Below, in pieces: positions 8,092 to 15,096 of a stretch of DNA of 34,906 bases. A program made the position numbers and the translations under genes. The stretch is from assembly GCA_902786815.1 (NCBI GenBank), contig CADADV010000022.1, positions 1 through 34,906 of the forward strand, given 5' to 3'. Position 1 is the stretch's first letter; every line of letters starts with the position of its first letter. The stretch is from an uncultured Eubacteriales bacterium. GTDB taxonomy: Bacteria; Bacillota; Clostridia; Peptostreptococcales; Anaerovoracaceae. A model generated the notes under the pieces. That model made no database searches and was not told the origin of the DNA. It worked only from the letters and a program-made list of their open reading frames with translations.

Positions 8092-8168
8092 TGGTAGCGG
8101 CGAGTGGAGTCGAACCACCGACCTTCCGGGTATGAACCGGACGCTCTAGCCAACTAAGCTACACCGCC
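8092..8168 (-). tRNA. tRNA-Met (anticodon CAT), elongator type
   Basis: The acceptor is GGCGGTG/CGCCGCT-type with discriminator A and encoded CCA; the anticodon loop is TTCATAC. G1 is base-paired and the initiator's GGG/CCC anticodon-stem signature is missing, so this is an elongator rather than an initiator. An Ile2 (lysidine) tRNA with CAT is possible but less likely from the overall sequence. It is the first tRNA behind the operon promoter. Confidence 0.9.
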
Positions 8169-8203
8169 AAATCGGCAGACTTTACTTAGCCGCCGCAAGA
8201 GAT

Positions 8204-8232
8204 ATACTACCATTGGAGACTGCCTATGTCAA
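8204..8232 (-). promoter_or_regulatory. Promoter of the tRNA operon
   Basis: The minus strand has TTGACA (8227-8232), a 17-base spacer and TAGTAT (8204-8209), located 36 bases upstream of tRNA-Met. The -35 box is a perfect consensus. Confidence 0.75.
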
Positions 8233-8246
8233 GGATTATTTTACTT

Positions 8247-9131
8247 TTATTCTGTCTGTGTGTCAACTTGCGTTTCGACTTCTGCCGATTCCCCTGCAGA
8301 CTTCATCTTGTCTTTCATAAAAGCCTTGATATATTCCGCGGATTTCTCCTCGATTTCGATGTCTTCCGGAGCAAGTTTCCGCCCCACTTTCACACCTGCC
8401 AGAGTCGCTGCCGCTTCGACAAGTCCTGATGTCAGATGCGGATTCTTTGTAAGCAAAGGCCCCAGCACGCCTGTATAGACCACGCCGTCGCTCACGGCGC
8501 CTTCTACTCCGTCGTCGTTGTTGCCTCTGCCGTAGACGACCTTTCCGAATGGCTTTTGCCCTTCTCCGAGTGTAACGTCAGCTACCTGGATCTGGTTGCC
8601 GATGACATCAAGGCCGTCCTCAGTTCTGACCCAGATGTCGTCACCCCAGACGGACTCCCGCTCCTTCCAGGTCATATCCAGCAGGCCGGTCCCGTTGACG
8701 ATGCTCCCGTCGTACAGCTCCACCGTCTTTGCCAGAGCTGCGCCGCTGCTGCCGTTGGCGATGAGCAGCCCGCCCCTTCTGATGAACCTTTTGATGCCGT
8801 CCATCTGACGGATCAGCGCAGCAGCCACTTTGTCCACGCACTTGAGCTCGCCTGCTGTCATATAAACGATGTGCGGCCAGCTCCAGTCCGCCTCTGCCTT
8901 CAAGTCATCCAGCCTCCTGATTTCCACAGGAATGTCCATCAGATCGCACATGTGCAAAAACGCCATCACGTCCCCGCGTCCGCCGTGGATGTTCAGCACG
9001 TCAGGATAGAGCCAAAGGATATGCAGTCTCCTGAACCCGCTCTCGCCCGTGACCTCCGACACATTAGTCAGGGTCTCGGTGCTCCTGTTGAACTGTTCGC
9101 GTATTCTGTTTAATTTATCGAAATCACTCAT
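8247..9131 (-). CDS. GatD-like amidotransferase subunit lacking catalytic Cys and His
   Basis: This 294-residue protein has the GatD/CobB-CobQ-type class I glutamine amidotransferase fold. LYPDVLNIHGGRGDVMAFL (41-59), GTGLLDMTW and KVVYGRGNNDDGVEGA (197-212) line up with canonical GatD. GatD normally releases ammonia from glutamine for amidation of D-Glu in lipid II with MurT. Here the nucleophile motif ICGGYQ is replaced by IANGSSG (Asn126 in place of Cys), the TYLHG histidine is replaced in TGVLGP (Leu223), and the GGG oxyanion-region motif is TAG. It is therefore probably a pseudo-enzyme or ammonia-independent partner. The ATG at 9129-9131 with GAGGGAG upstream is preferred to the ORF start at 9200, which overlaps murT. 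The gap to murT is 14 bases. The tail is acidic and polar. Confidence 0.8.
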   Translation of the reverse strand: MSDFDKLNRIREQFNRSTETLTNVSEVTGESGFRRLHILWLYPDVLNIHGGRGDVMAFLHMCDLMDIPVEIRRLDDLKAEADWSWPHIVYMTAGELKCVDKVAAALIRQMDGIKRFIRRGGLLIANGSSGAALAKTVELYDGSIVNGTGLLDMTWKERESVWGDDIWVRTEDGLDVIGNQIQVADVTLGEGQKPFGKVVYGRGNNDDGVEGAVSDGVVYTGVLGPLLTKNPHLTSGLVEAAATLAGVKVGRKLAPEDIEIEEKSAEYIKAFMKDKMKSAGESAEVETQVDTQTE

Positions 9132-9145
9132 TGTATTATGCTCCC

Positions 9146-10498
9146 TCACCCATTCAGTTTCTTCACGTATTCTGCCAGCGCTTCGTACTTGTGGAGCCAC
9201 GTGATCAGATACACGTTGTCGCAGTCGTACTTCTCCAGTTCATCGATGATCGTCTTGTCATCGTTCGTCGGGAGCACGGTCAGTTTTTCCTCTGCAAAAC
9301 CATCATAGAGCATGCGCAGCCCCGCGTCGTAAGCGACAGTTCCGGAGAAACAAATGCACCGTTCGATGCCGGATGCGATCAGCCTGCGGAAATCGCAGTC
9401 GAACGTGTAGAATGTATTCGTGTAATGCGGATCGAAATCCACCAGTTCATCCAGACCCAGCAGGAAGATCTTCGGCGTCGGGTCGTCCGCGATCACGTTG
9501 AGCGCCGACTGCACCGTCTCCGGATTTTCCTGTTTCATACGCAGGTACTTGATCTCTTTGGTTCCTACCTTGACGGTCTCCATTCTTCCGCCCTGTAATG
9601 CAAAATCAGCAAATGCTTCGCTGATCACATCGCTGCTTGCTCCGAACTCGGAAGCCACTGTAAGGGCCGCGATGTAGCAGTACAGGAAGTACGGTGTGCT
9701 GTATTTGAAATCATAGACCTTGTCACCGACATGGAATGTCTTTGCGTCGAAGTCGATCTCCGTGGCCAGATAGTCGTTGGCCGCGGCGCCGAATCCGCAA
9801 GTCGGGCAGTGGAAGCTGCCGATGTTGTCGATGTTGTAGTGATCGTATACGATGGCCTCATGGCAGATCGGGCACGGCGCAGTCACGGAGAAGAAGTCAT
9901 TCTTCTTATCAAAGGATGACTTGTTCCTGTCGACGCCGTACTTCACGCAGCGGCCAGCCTTCTCGCCCAGGCTCAGGGCGTTCGGCTCGTCCCCGTTCAC
10001 GTAAACGGTCATGTCTTCACTGATCACGGAAAGGATCTTCCGGCGGATGATCTCCGGCTCGCCGTTGCGCTGCACCTGATCCTTCTGCACGTTTGTAATG
10101 CAAAGGTGCTTCGCCGGAAGCTGTTTATGGATGATGGGCAGAAACCGCTCGTCGGTCTCCATGAGCACCACATCTGCGTTCAGCTGTCCTGAAAGGCTGC
10201 AGTTTTTGAGCAGCGAAACAACAACGCCGCCAATGAGGTTTGCCCCCTCGAGATTGACTGCGACTCTGAATCCGGCCTTCTTGAAAACGTGAGCCATCAG
10301 ATTGGTCGTGGTGCTTTTGCCGTTGGTCCCTGTAACAAAAATCGTTTTATCCGGATCGAGACCTTTGATGTGACTGATAAAATCCGGATCGAATTTCAGG
10401 GCGATCTTGCCGGGCAGATTGGTACCCCTTCCCTTGGCAACGATATTGATCGCCCACGCCGTAAACTTGGCGGCAAGCAATGCAAATCTGAATCTCAT
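9146..10498 (-). CDS. murT: MurT-family Mur ligase (lipid II isoglutaminyl synthase-type)
   Basis: This 450-residue Mur-ligase-like protein normally pairs with GatD to amidate peptidoglycan D-glutamate. The P-loop FVTGTNGKSTTTNL lies at about residues 54-67, the acidic METDERFLP segment at 113-121, and a MurT-specific zinc ribbon uses Cys209, Cys212, Cys231 and Cys234 (CPIC...CPTC). The C-terminal DUF1727-like domain is present, but the usual ND..ADGxDxSWxWD.DF segment is strongly altered (LDELVDFDPHYTNTFYTFDC). The start at 10496-10498 has AGGAGG only at long spacing (16 bases), so expression may be coupled to the upstream carD-like gene. Assignment to the MurT family is firm. The substrate is uncertain because both the C-terminal domain and the partner are atypical. 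Confidence 0.85.
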   Translation of the reverse strand: MRFRFALLAAKFTAWAINIVAKGRGTNLPGKIALKFDPDFISHIKGLDPDKTIFVTGTNGKSTTTNLMAHVFKKAGFRVAVNLEGANLIGGVVVSLLKNCSLSGQLNADVVLMETDERFLPIIHKQLPAKHLCITNVQKDQVQRNGEPEIIRRKILSVISEDMTVYVNGDEPNALSLGEKAGRCVKYGVDRNKSSFDKKNDFFSVTAPCPICHEAIVYDHYNIDNIGSFHCPTCGFGAAANDYLATEIDFDAKTFHVGDKVYDFKYSTPYFLYCYIAALTVASEFGASSDVISEAFADFALQGGRMETVKVGTKEIKYLRMKQENPETVQSALNVIADDPTPKIFLLGLDELVDFDPHYTNTFYTFDCDFRRLIASGIERCICFSGTVAYDAGLRMLYDGFAEEKLTVLPTNDDKTIIDELEKYDCDNVYLITWLHKYEALAEYVKKLNG

Positions 10499-10506
10499 TT
10501 GCGTAT

Positions 10507-11037
10507 TTATTCTTCCTCCTGTATGTGGAGTCTTCTTCTGATAAACGCCGGGACATCCTTAGGGTCCATGTCAAGGGCCCATGCAAATTCTTCCTCGACC
10601 AGCTTCTCCGCTGACTTCAGTGTCCCCTGGTCTGTAACGGACAGTTTCTTGCCGTTCTTCGCCAGTTCCCGCTTTTTCTCGTATATGCAGATGATCATGT
10701 TGAGGAGACGTCCGCTGACACCGTCATGCAGGATGTCTTTGAAATAATCTCCCCGTTCCCGTCTGTCGTTGATCCATTTCACGTCATCATCAGAAAGACC
10801 CATCAGTATATCTTCAATGTCTTCCCTGCACATGGGTTCTCTCAGTTTCGAGAGCATTGTTTCGTTCTTCATCGGAACAAAAAACTTATTAGAAGGGTTC
10901 TTGTTCTGCCTGAGCACATAGTAATACTCACCGGGCGCTCCCGCAGTGAAACTTATCCGCTCGATGCTGTCAACCACACAGATCCCGTTGGTTCCGTGCA
11001 CTACATATTGTCCTACCTCAAATTGAGCATCTATCAT
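10507..11037 (-). CDS. CarD-family transcriptional regulator
   Basis: The 176-residue protein begins MIDAQFEVGQYVVHGTNGIC, the typical start of the CarD/CdnL/TRCF RNA-polymerase-interacting Tudor-like domain. A helical C-terminal domain follows (SDDDVKWINDRRERGDYFKD and onwards). Such proteins bind the RNAP beta subunit and stabilise open complexes. It precedes murT by 8 bases and is co-transcribed with it. Upstream there is an extended -10 promoter (11067-11075). It is close to the usual length of Firmicutes CarD (about 160 residues). Confidence 0.9.
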   Translation of the reverse strand: MIDAQFEVGQYVVHGTNGICVVDSIERISFTAGAPGEYYYVLRQNKNPSNKFFVPMKNETMLSKLREPMCREDIEDILMGLSDDDVKWINDRRERGDYFKDILHDGVSGRLLNMIICIYEKKRELAKNGKKLSVTDQGTLKSAEKLVEEEFAWALDMDPKDVPAFIRRRLHIQEEE

Positions 11038-11066
11038 AGTGTCCTTCTTTCGTCCATGCTTGCTAT

Positions 11067-11075
11067 ATTATAGCA
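11067..11075 (-). promoter_or_regulatory. Extended -10 promoter for the carD-murT operon
   Basis: The minus strand reads TGCTATAAT, a perfect extended -10, about 30 bases before the carD-like start. No good -35 box is visible, as expected for extended -10 promoters. Confidence 0.65.
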
Positions 11076-11092
11076 GAAAACAGGTCTTTTTT

Positions 11093-11320
11093 CTACTCTT
11101 TCACGTAGGACAAAAGTGTTTCTTTTTCTTCTTCCGTCAGGTGCATTTTCTCACAGACGGTCAGTATTTCTTCCAAAGGCATCACATATTCGGGGTCAAT
11201 GCAAAGCCTTGTAAAATTGCTCTTATTGATTCCGGATCTACTGAATGTGATTTCCCCGCTCTGGATTTTTCTGTCGTAGATCGGCAGAAAGTATTGGGCG
11301 AATGTTTTCTTTTGTTCCAT
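11093..11320 (-). CDS. 75-residue hypothetical protein, possibly HTH-like
   Basis: The protein starts MEQKKTFAQYFLPIYDRKIQ and ends LLSYVKE. It is charged and mainly helical. The segment ITFSRSGINKSNFTRLCID followed by LEEILTVCEKMHLTEEEK resembles the DNA-binding part of small Cro/XRE-type proteins, but the match is weak. The start has a GAGG site 9 bases upstream. It lies between the ABM-domain gene (16-base gap) and the carD promoter. Confidence 0.6.
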   Translation of the reverse strand: MEQKKTFAQYFLPIYDRKIQSGEITFSRSGINKSNFTRLCIDPEYVMPLEEILTVCEKMHLTEEEKETLLSYVKE

Positions 11321-11336
11321 GTTGTTTTAACCTCGA

Positions 11337-11627
11337 TTATGCTCTGTCCTCGATTTGGATCTCGGTGGTTGCGTGGAACTGCTCCTTGAGCTGTCCCAGG
11401 CGTGCGAAATGCTCCGTCTGGCAGTGGACCTTCTGGTGCTCCCTGGATTCCCACTGCTCCCACAAAAACAGCGTGTTGTCAGATCCCACCGGATAGAAAT
11501 AATCATAGCGGATGCATCCGTCCTCGCCTCTTGAGATCTCGTCGATCCCCTCATCCTGGATCGCCTTCAGGTATCCGTCCCTGTCTTCCTTTGACGGCAT
11601 CGTGTAAGTAACATAAAAGTTTGTCAT
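11337..11627 (-). CDS. ABM-domain (antibiotic-biosynthesis-monooxygenase-like) protein
   Basis: This 96-residue protein is a dimeric alpha+beta-barrel domain by resemblance. MTNFYVTYTMPSKEDRDGYL, GCIRYDYFYPVGSDNTLFLW and the pattern WEQWESREHQKVHCQTEHF are characteristic of the ABM/YgiN family. Members are quinol or haem-degrading monooxygenases, or enzymes of unknown substrate. The open frame continues upstream, but the ATG at 11625-11627 has GGAGG at 7-base spacing and marks the domain start. It lies 92 bases downstream of the CobW-like gene at 11720, so it may belong to the metal-handling group. Confidence 0.8.
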   Translation of the reverse strand: MTNFYVTYTMPSKEDRDGYLKAIQDEGIDEISRGEDGCIRYDYFYPVGSDNTLFLWEQWESREHQKVHCQTEHFARLGQLKEQFHATTEIQIEDRA

Positions 11628-11719
11628 GTTGGTTCCTCCGTTGTGTTTTGACCTGTTGATCTGTTTGTCTCTCAGCTGACTTCTCAGCGTATCGCTCGGC
11701 CGACTTCTCAGCGTGTCAC

Positions 11720-12667
11720 TTAGAACGTCGCGACCTCCGGATCTGCCGGCTCGCACTTTCTGATTTTGCTGCAGATGAGCACGGGGCCTTCCTCCCCGTA
11801 TAGTTTTTCTTCCCGTATTTTTATGGTCGCGTCGACCGCAATCCAGTCGCCCGTCTTGAAATCGGTTGCTTTTGCATAAACGCACGCCAGGCCTGCGAAC
11901 TGAATGTCCGCTTCGCAGCACGTCATGACATGCCGCCCGAACACGAGATAATTGTCCGGTAAAGTGTTGTCCCTGGCAACCAGGCCTTTGACCTTGATTT
12001 TCTTGCCTTCGTAGTTGTCCTGATTTTCCGTGATGTCCCGGTACCATTCTGCGTACCACTCGTCCTTGATGGTGATGAGCGGCGCCTCCATGTCATAAGG
12101 AAGCGGATCCGGGATCTCATCAAAGACCACATTGTCCGGCTCGTATTCGTAGCAGATGTTGGATTTGCGGTTCGCCACGCGGACGAGTTTATGGTAATCC
12201 ATCTGGTCGTAGTCCTCGCTGAACCGGTTGAACACCACCAGTTCAGCAGTCTGCATCTTGTCGAAGGTCAGCTGCCGCATGTTGGTGTTGTACATCATGA
12301 ACGTGGATGCGTCTGCGAACATCATTTCCTGATAGATCGTCCAGTTCTCCGGCGCGGCGGTGAACAGATCCACCATCGGCCACATGCCGTTGTACTCAAT
12401 GAGTATCCGGTCCGCCATGTGCTTTTCCGTCAGATCCGCCAGCTTTGCCGGCTGCAGATCCTCCTTTTGGATCCTCTCCACGAAGACATCCGGAAATGCG
12501 AACTGTTCCGGATCCAGTTCCACCTCACCTTCCTCGCAAAGCAGCACCATTGTCCGTTCTCCGTCATAAAAGTCCTCGCCGCTCAAAAGGTCCATTAAAA
12601 AGGTTGTCTTTCCCGATCCCAGAAATCCGGTAAACAGATAGACCGGGACCTCTAAATTGCCCATCAT
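11720..12667 (-). CDS. CobW-like P-loop GTPase fused to a DUF1980/YcgQ-like domain
   Basis: This 315-residue protein has a G3E/COG0523 GTPase N-terminus. Walker A is GFLGSGKTT (14-22), ADRILIEYNGMW is the Walker B region and FNRF (146-149) sits at the guanine-specificity position. The metal-binding CxCC motif of classical CobW proteins is absent; the equivalent stretch is LLCEEGEVELDPE. The C-terminal part (about 218-305: YEGKKIKVKGLVARDNTLPD, then GRHVMTCCEADIQFAGLACV) resembles the OB-like C-terminal domain of YcgQ/TIGR03943 (DUF1980) proteins, including the paired cysteines 250-251. The start has GGGAG at 8-base spacing. The gene follows the His-rich CobW by 25 bases, so the two GTPases are co-transcribed and probably act together in metal trafficking. 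Confidence 0.82.
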   Translation of the reverse strand: MMGNLEVPVYLFTGFLGSGKTTFLMDLLSGEDFYDGERTMVLLCEEGEVELDPEQFAFPDVFVERIQKEDLQPAKLADLTEKHMADRILIEYNGMWPMVDLFTAAPENWTIYQEMMFADASTFMMYNTNMRQLTFDKMQTAELVVFNRFSEDYDQMDYHKLVRVANRKSNICYEYEPDNVVFDEIPDPLPYDMEAPLITIKDEWYAEWYRDITENQDNYEGKKIKVKGLVARDNTLPDNYLVFGRHVMTCCEADIQFAGLACVYAKATDFKTGDWIAVDATIKIREEKLYGEEGPVLICSKIRKCEPADPEVATF

Positions 12668-12692
12668 ATGTTTGTCTCCCTAATACCTATTT

Positions 12693-13862
12693 CTACAGTC
12701 CGAACATCTCCCGGATCGTATCCTGTTTGATATCGACGCCGATGACGCAGATCATTCCGGTAGTCTCTGCACTGCCGGTTCTCACCTGCGGCTCACCCGG
12801 CACGTAATCAAAGTGGATCCACTGACCATCCGTTCCTTCTACGATGCCCTTTGCTCTAAGCACCTGTCCGCATTTCTCTTCATCCTGCAGCGTTTCAAGC
12901 GCTGACTGGATCTGTTCCATCGTGTATTTATTGGTCGTTTCCTCACCAATGTCGCTAAACACCTCATCTGCGTGGTGGTGGCCCTCGTGACCATGGTGGT
13001 GGTGATGATGGTCGTGATCGTGGTGATCGTCGTGGTCGTGGTCCTCATGATCGTGGTGATGATGGTCATGCTCATCATGGTCGTGGTCATGATGATGATG
13101 TTCGTGTTCGTCGTGATCATGATCATGGTCATGCTCGTCATGGTCGTGGTCGTGATGGTGATGGTGGTGATGATCGTGCCCGTGTTCGTGCTGGTGCGCT
13201 TCCTCCTCCGCGTAGGCTTCTTCCCGCAGTCTATCCAGTTCGGCGGACAGAGTCTTCTTCTGCTCCATTGTTTCCAGAATCTGCTTGCCTGTCAGTTCAT
13301 CCCAGTCTGTCGTTACAATAGACGCATGGTCATTGTACTGACGGATAATGTCGACACACTCCTTGACCTTCGCCTCGCTCAGACCTTTCGTGTGGCTGAG
13401 TATGACAGAGCTGGCATGTTCCACCTGGTTCTGGTAGAATTCGCCGAAGTTCGCCATGTACATCTTGCAGAGCTTCGCGTCAACTACGGTGGTGAACCCG
13501 TTGAGTTCAATTTCCTCGATTCCGGCGTCCTGCACAGCGATGATTACATCACTCAGCTTGCCCACGCCAGACGGTTCGATCAAAATCCTTTCCGGCTCGT
13601 ACTGATCGATGACCTGCTTCAAAGCCGTCTTGAAATCACCTACCAGTGTGCAGCAAATGCACCCCGAATTCATCTCATTTATCTGAACGCCGGTGTCCTT
13701 CAGGAAGCCCCCGTCGATTCCGATCTCTCCAAACTCGTTCTCGATCAGAACCAGCTTCTCATCATAAGCTTCCTTGATCAGTTTCCTGATCAGCGTCGTC
13801 TTACCAGCGCCTAAAAAACCTGAAAAAATATCAACTTTAACTTTCTTCTCTGTATTAGCCAT
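12693..13862 (-). CDS. CobW/COG0523 metallochaperone GTPase with His/Asp-rich loop
   Basis: This 389-residue G3E-family GTPase probably inserts or distributes a transition metal (Zn, Co or Ni). Walker A is GFLGAGKTT (15-23), ENEFGEIGIDGGFL is the switch region and the metal-binding CxCC motif is GCICC (67-71). Residues about 223-298 are almost wholly His, Asp and Glu, an exceptionally long metal-binding or storage loop of about 75 residues. A CobW_C-type domain ends the protein (KCGQVLRAKGIVEGTDGQWI). The ATG at 13860-13862 is preceded by GGAGGTG; an upstream in-frame start is less likely. A sigma-A-type promoter lies at 13886-13913. The long low-complexity strand also creates a spurious Val/Met-rich ORF on the opposite strand. 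Confidence 0.92.
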   Translation of the reverse strand: MANTEKKVKVDIFSGFLGAGKTTLIRKLIKEAYDEKLVLIENEFGEIGIDGGFLKDTGVQINEMNSGCICCTLVGDFKTALKQVIDQYEPERILIEPSGVGKLSDVIIAVQDAGIEEIELNGFTTVVDAKLCKMYMANFGEFYQNQVEHASSVILSHTKGLSEAKVKECVDIIRQYNDHASIVTTDWDELTGKQILETMEQKKTLSAELDRLREEAYAEEEAHQHEHGHDHHHHHHHDHDHDEHDHDHDHDEHEHHHHDHDHDEHDHHHHDHEDHDHDDHHDHDHHHHHHGHEGHHHADEVFSDIGEETTNKYTMEQIQSALETLQDEEKCGQVLRAKGIVEGTDGQWIHFDYVPGEPQVRTGSAETTGMICVIGVDIKQDTIREMFGL

Positions 13863-13885
13863 TGTTGTCTTCACCTCCGCTATTG

Positions 13886-13913
13886 ATTCTAACACCAATC
13901 ACCCTAAAGTCAA
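13886..13913 (-). promoter_or_regulatory. Promoter of the CobW pair
   Basis: The minus strand has TTGACT (13908-13913), a 16-base spacer and TAGAAT (13886-13891), 24 bases before the CobW start. The short spacer is compatible with activator control, but no dyad is evident and this is inference. Confidence 0.6.
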
Positions 13914-13974
13914 TTCGTCACCCTGCTGTAAACAAATCATCCGGTTCACCAGCACTCATGCAATCACATCATAT

Positions 13975-15072
13975 TCACACCAATTCCCCGAGGATCTCCT
14001 TCTCTGCGAAGAAAACGGTGGATCCGCCGGTGTGCAGGAACAGCACATTGCTGCCGGCAGGAATCTGCCCGCTGCGGATATCCGCAAGGAGGCCTGCGAA
14101 TGCCTTGCCGGAGTAGACGGGATCCACAAGGATACCCTCTGTGCGGGCGAGCAGCTTGATGGCCTCAGTTGCTTCTTCGCTTGGGCACTCGTAGCCCGGG
14201 GCGTAGTGGTTCTGGTCGATCACGAAGTCGCCCGCTGTTACGGCTGATGCATCACCGGACACGGCCGGGTCATCTGCCGAGGAGCCACCTCCTCCAATCA
14301 GCTCGAGAGCTCCGTTTGCGAGGCGGGCGGCGCGTGCGGCGTAGGAGCCGTCGTCGCCGACGCCCATGGCGGTCACGGAGTGGATCACCATATCCAGGCC
14401 CAGCAGGTGCTTGCCTGCGACCAGGCCGGCCATGGTTCCGCCGGAACCGGTCGAATGATACAGGTAGTCGAATCCGACACCTGCGGCGTCCATCTGCTCT
14501 GCCAGTTCGATCATCGCATTGACATAGCCCAGACTTCCGTATTCGTTGGCGCCGCCCATGGGGATGTCATAGCAGATCACACCGGAATCGGCCAGACGAG
14601 CGATGTGGGCTTTGCCCATCTTGAAGGAGCGTCGTTCGGCGTCTTCGAAGGACTCGCCTTCTTCCAGATCCACCACATGGATCTCGGCGCCGTAAATGCC
14701 GTCCAAAAGCAGGTTGGCCTTGTAGTCATCTGGGTCAGGCGGAACGACTGCAGCCAGGTACAGGATCGGTTTCAGACCGCTTCTGACCGCTGCCCATGCG
14801 GTCTGCATTGCGTGGTTTGACTGGGTCGCGCCGTAAGTGACCACCGCCGAAGCTCCCTCGTCGAGAGCTTTTCCGATCAGGAACTCCAGTTTCCGGGTCT
14901 TGTTCCCGCCGAACAGGTTGCTTCCCGTGAAATCATCCCGCTTGATCCAGAGGTTCACGCCCAGATCCTCCGACATCCTGTCCAGACGGTACAAGGGCGT
15001 CGGGAAAAATCCGAGATGCACCCGCGGGACGCTGGTCATCATGGCTTTTGCTTCCATAATCGTTTGTTTCAT
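13975..15072 (-). CDS. D-cysteine desulfhydrase / ACC-deaminase-family PLP enzyme
   Basis: This 365-residue fold-type II PLP enzyme would release ammonia and a keto acid (with H2S if D-cysteine is the substrate). The PLP lysine is Lys58 in GGNKTRKLEF. YGATQSNHAMQ and the phosphate-binding HSTGSGGTMAG loop are typical, and VDPVYSGKAFAGL and the closing FLHTGGSTVFF match the DcyD/ACC-deaminase family. The start has an AGGAGG site. It follows a sodium:solute symporter by 24 bases, so substrate import and deamination are likely linked. D-cysteine, another D-amino acid or ACC cannot be distinguished by eye. Confidence 0.88.
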   Translation of the reverse strand: MKQTIMEAKAMMTSVPRVHLGFFPTPLYRLDRMSEDLGVNLWIKRDDFTGSNLFGGNKTRKLEFLIGKALDEGASAVVTYGATQSNHAMQTAWAAVRSGLKPILYLAAVVPPDPDDYKANLLLDGIYGAEIHVVDLEEGESFEDAERRSFKMGKAHIARLADSGVICYDIPMGGANEYGSLGYVNAMIELAEQMDAAGVGFDYLYHSTGSGGTMAGLVAGKHLLGLDMVIHSVTAMGVGDDGSYAARAARLANGALELIGGGGSSADDPAVSGDASAVTAGDFVIDQNHYAPGYECPSEEATEAIKLLARTEGILVDPVYSGKAFAGLLADIRSGQIPAGSNVLFLHTGGSTVFFAEKEILGELV

Positions 15073-15096
15073 ATCACTTTCCTCCTAACAGGTCCT

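Noticed and set aside
12972-13814. A 280-codon plus-strand ORF rich in Val and Met.
   Set aside because: It is the antisense of the His/Asp-rich loop of the CobW gene; the composition comes from the low-complexity codons, and it lacks a ribosome site.
13886-13913. A MerR-type promoter (long spacer with dyad) for the CobW genes.
   Set aside because: The spacer is 16 bases and no clear dyad is present; an ordinary sigma-A promoter is enough.
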